DNA from: Campylobacterales bacterium
GTDB lineage: Bacteria > Campylobacterota > Campylobacteria > Campylobacterales > Thiovulaceae
DNA: 6,044 bases
Reading direction: 5' to 3'
Assembly: GCA_012963895.1 (NCBI GenBank)
Contig: DTUW01000112.1
Span: forward strand, 1 to 6,044
A program made the position numbers and the translations under genes. This document shows positions 5,962 through 6,044 of the stretch, piece by piece. Positions within the stretch are counted from its first letter, which is position 1. Each line of letters begins with the position of its first letter. Under the pieces are notes generated by a model. It did no database searches. It saw only the letters and a program-made list of their open reading frames with translations, and was not told where the DNA came from.

Positions 5962-6044
5962 CTAAAATGGAACTTGGTCTTCATTGATATCTATTTCAGG
6001 GATAGAATCACCTCCTCCCTGATTTTGGTTAGGTTGTGGTTTCT
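5962..6044 (-). CDS. ssb: Single-stranded DNA-binding protein, C-terminal end only
   Basis: Only the last 26 codons and the TAG stop are in the window; the OB-fold lies beyond the right edge. What is visible is a flexible Gln/Asn/Pro/Gly-rich linker (KPQPNQNQGGGDS) followed by an acidic tail ending IDINEDQVPF. This is the conserved SSB tip (D-x-D-x-x-x-P-F type) through which SSB recruits replication and repair proteins. The position 20 bp before rpsR matches the rpsF-ssb-rpsR operon. The identification rests on the tail and the gene order, which together are quite specific. Confidence 0.9.
   Translation of the reverse strand, partial: KPQPNQNQGGGDSIPEIDINEDQVPF

Noticed and set aside
1..6044. 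CRISPR array, insertion sequence, tRNA or rRNA
   Set aside because: No regularly spaced repeats, no terminal inverted repeats around a transposase, and no cloverleaf or rRNA-like stretches were seen. Coding sequence covers nearly the whole window.

Overview
The window is an AT-rich bacterial chromosome segment in which every supported gene lies on the minus strand. It most likely comes from a member of the Campylobacterota (Epsilonproteobacteria). Three things point there: atpB stands alone, away from the other ATP synthase genes; an ssb end is followed directly by an 86-residue S18 gene, as in the rpsF-ssb-rpsR order of that phylum; and the LigA active-site region reads KLDGASLNL. The phylum call is an inference from remembered family features, not from a search.

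In transcription order (right to left), the window begins with the last 26 codons of ssb, then rpsR. A gap of about 110 bp follows, holding a strong stem-loop and a good extended -10 promoter. Next comes a closely packed gene string: atpB, a two-helix membrane protein, a short SbmA/BacA-type peptide transporter, pyrD, a YhcC-type radical SAM protein, and ligA, which runs off the left edge. Within the string the spacings are 3 bp, a 35-bp overlap, 48 bp, 4 bp and a 1-bp TGATG overlap. The whole set could be read from the atpB promoter. The 48-bp gap before pyrD may hold a second promoter and a hairpin covering the pyrD ribosome binding site.

The genes are mostly core housekeeping: replication and repair (ssb, ligA), translation (rpsR), energy (atpB) and pyrimidine synthesis (pyrD). 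Two less-characterised products, the small membrane protein and the radical SAM enzyme, sit among them. I see no mobile element, CRISPR array, tRNA or rRNA, and no gene-free stretch longer than about 110 bp.

I found no new multi-gene system. The points most worth a second look are the complete absence of the palindromes GATC and GTAC from 6 kb, the pyrD leader hairpin that resembles the logic of enteric pyrC/pyrD control, and the zinc-binding form of S18.
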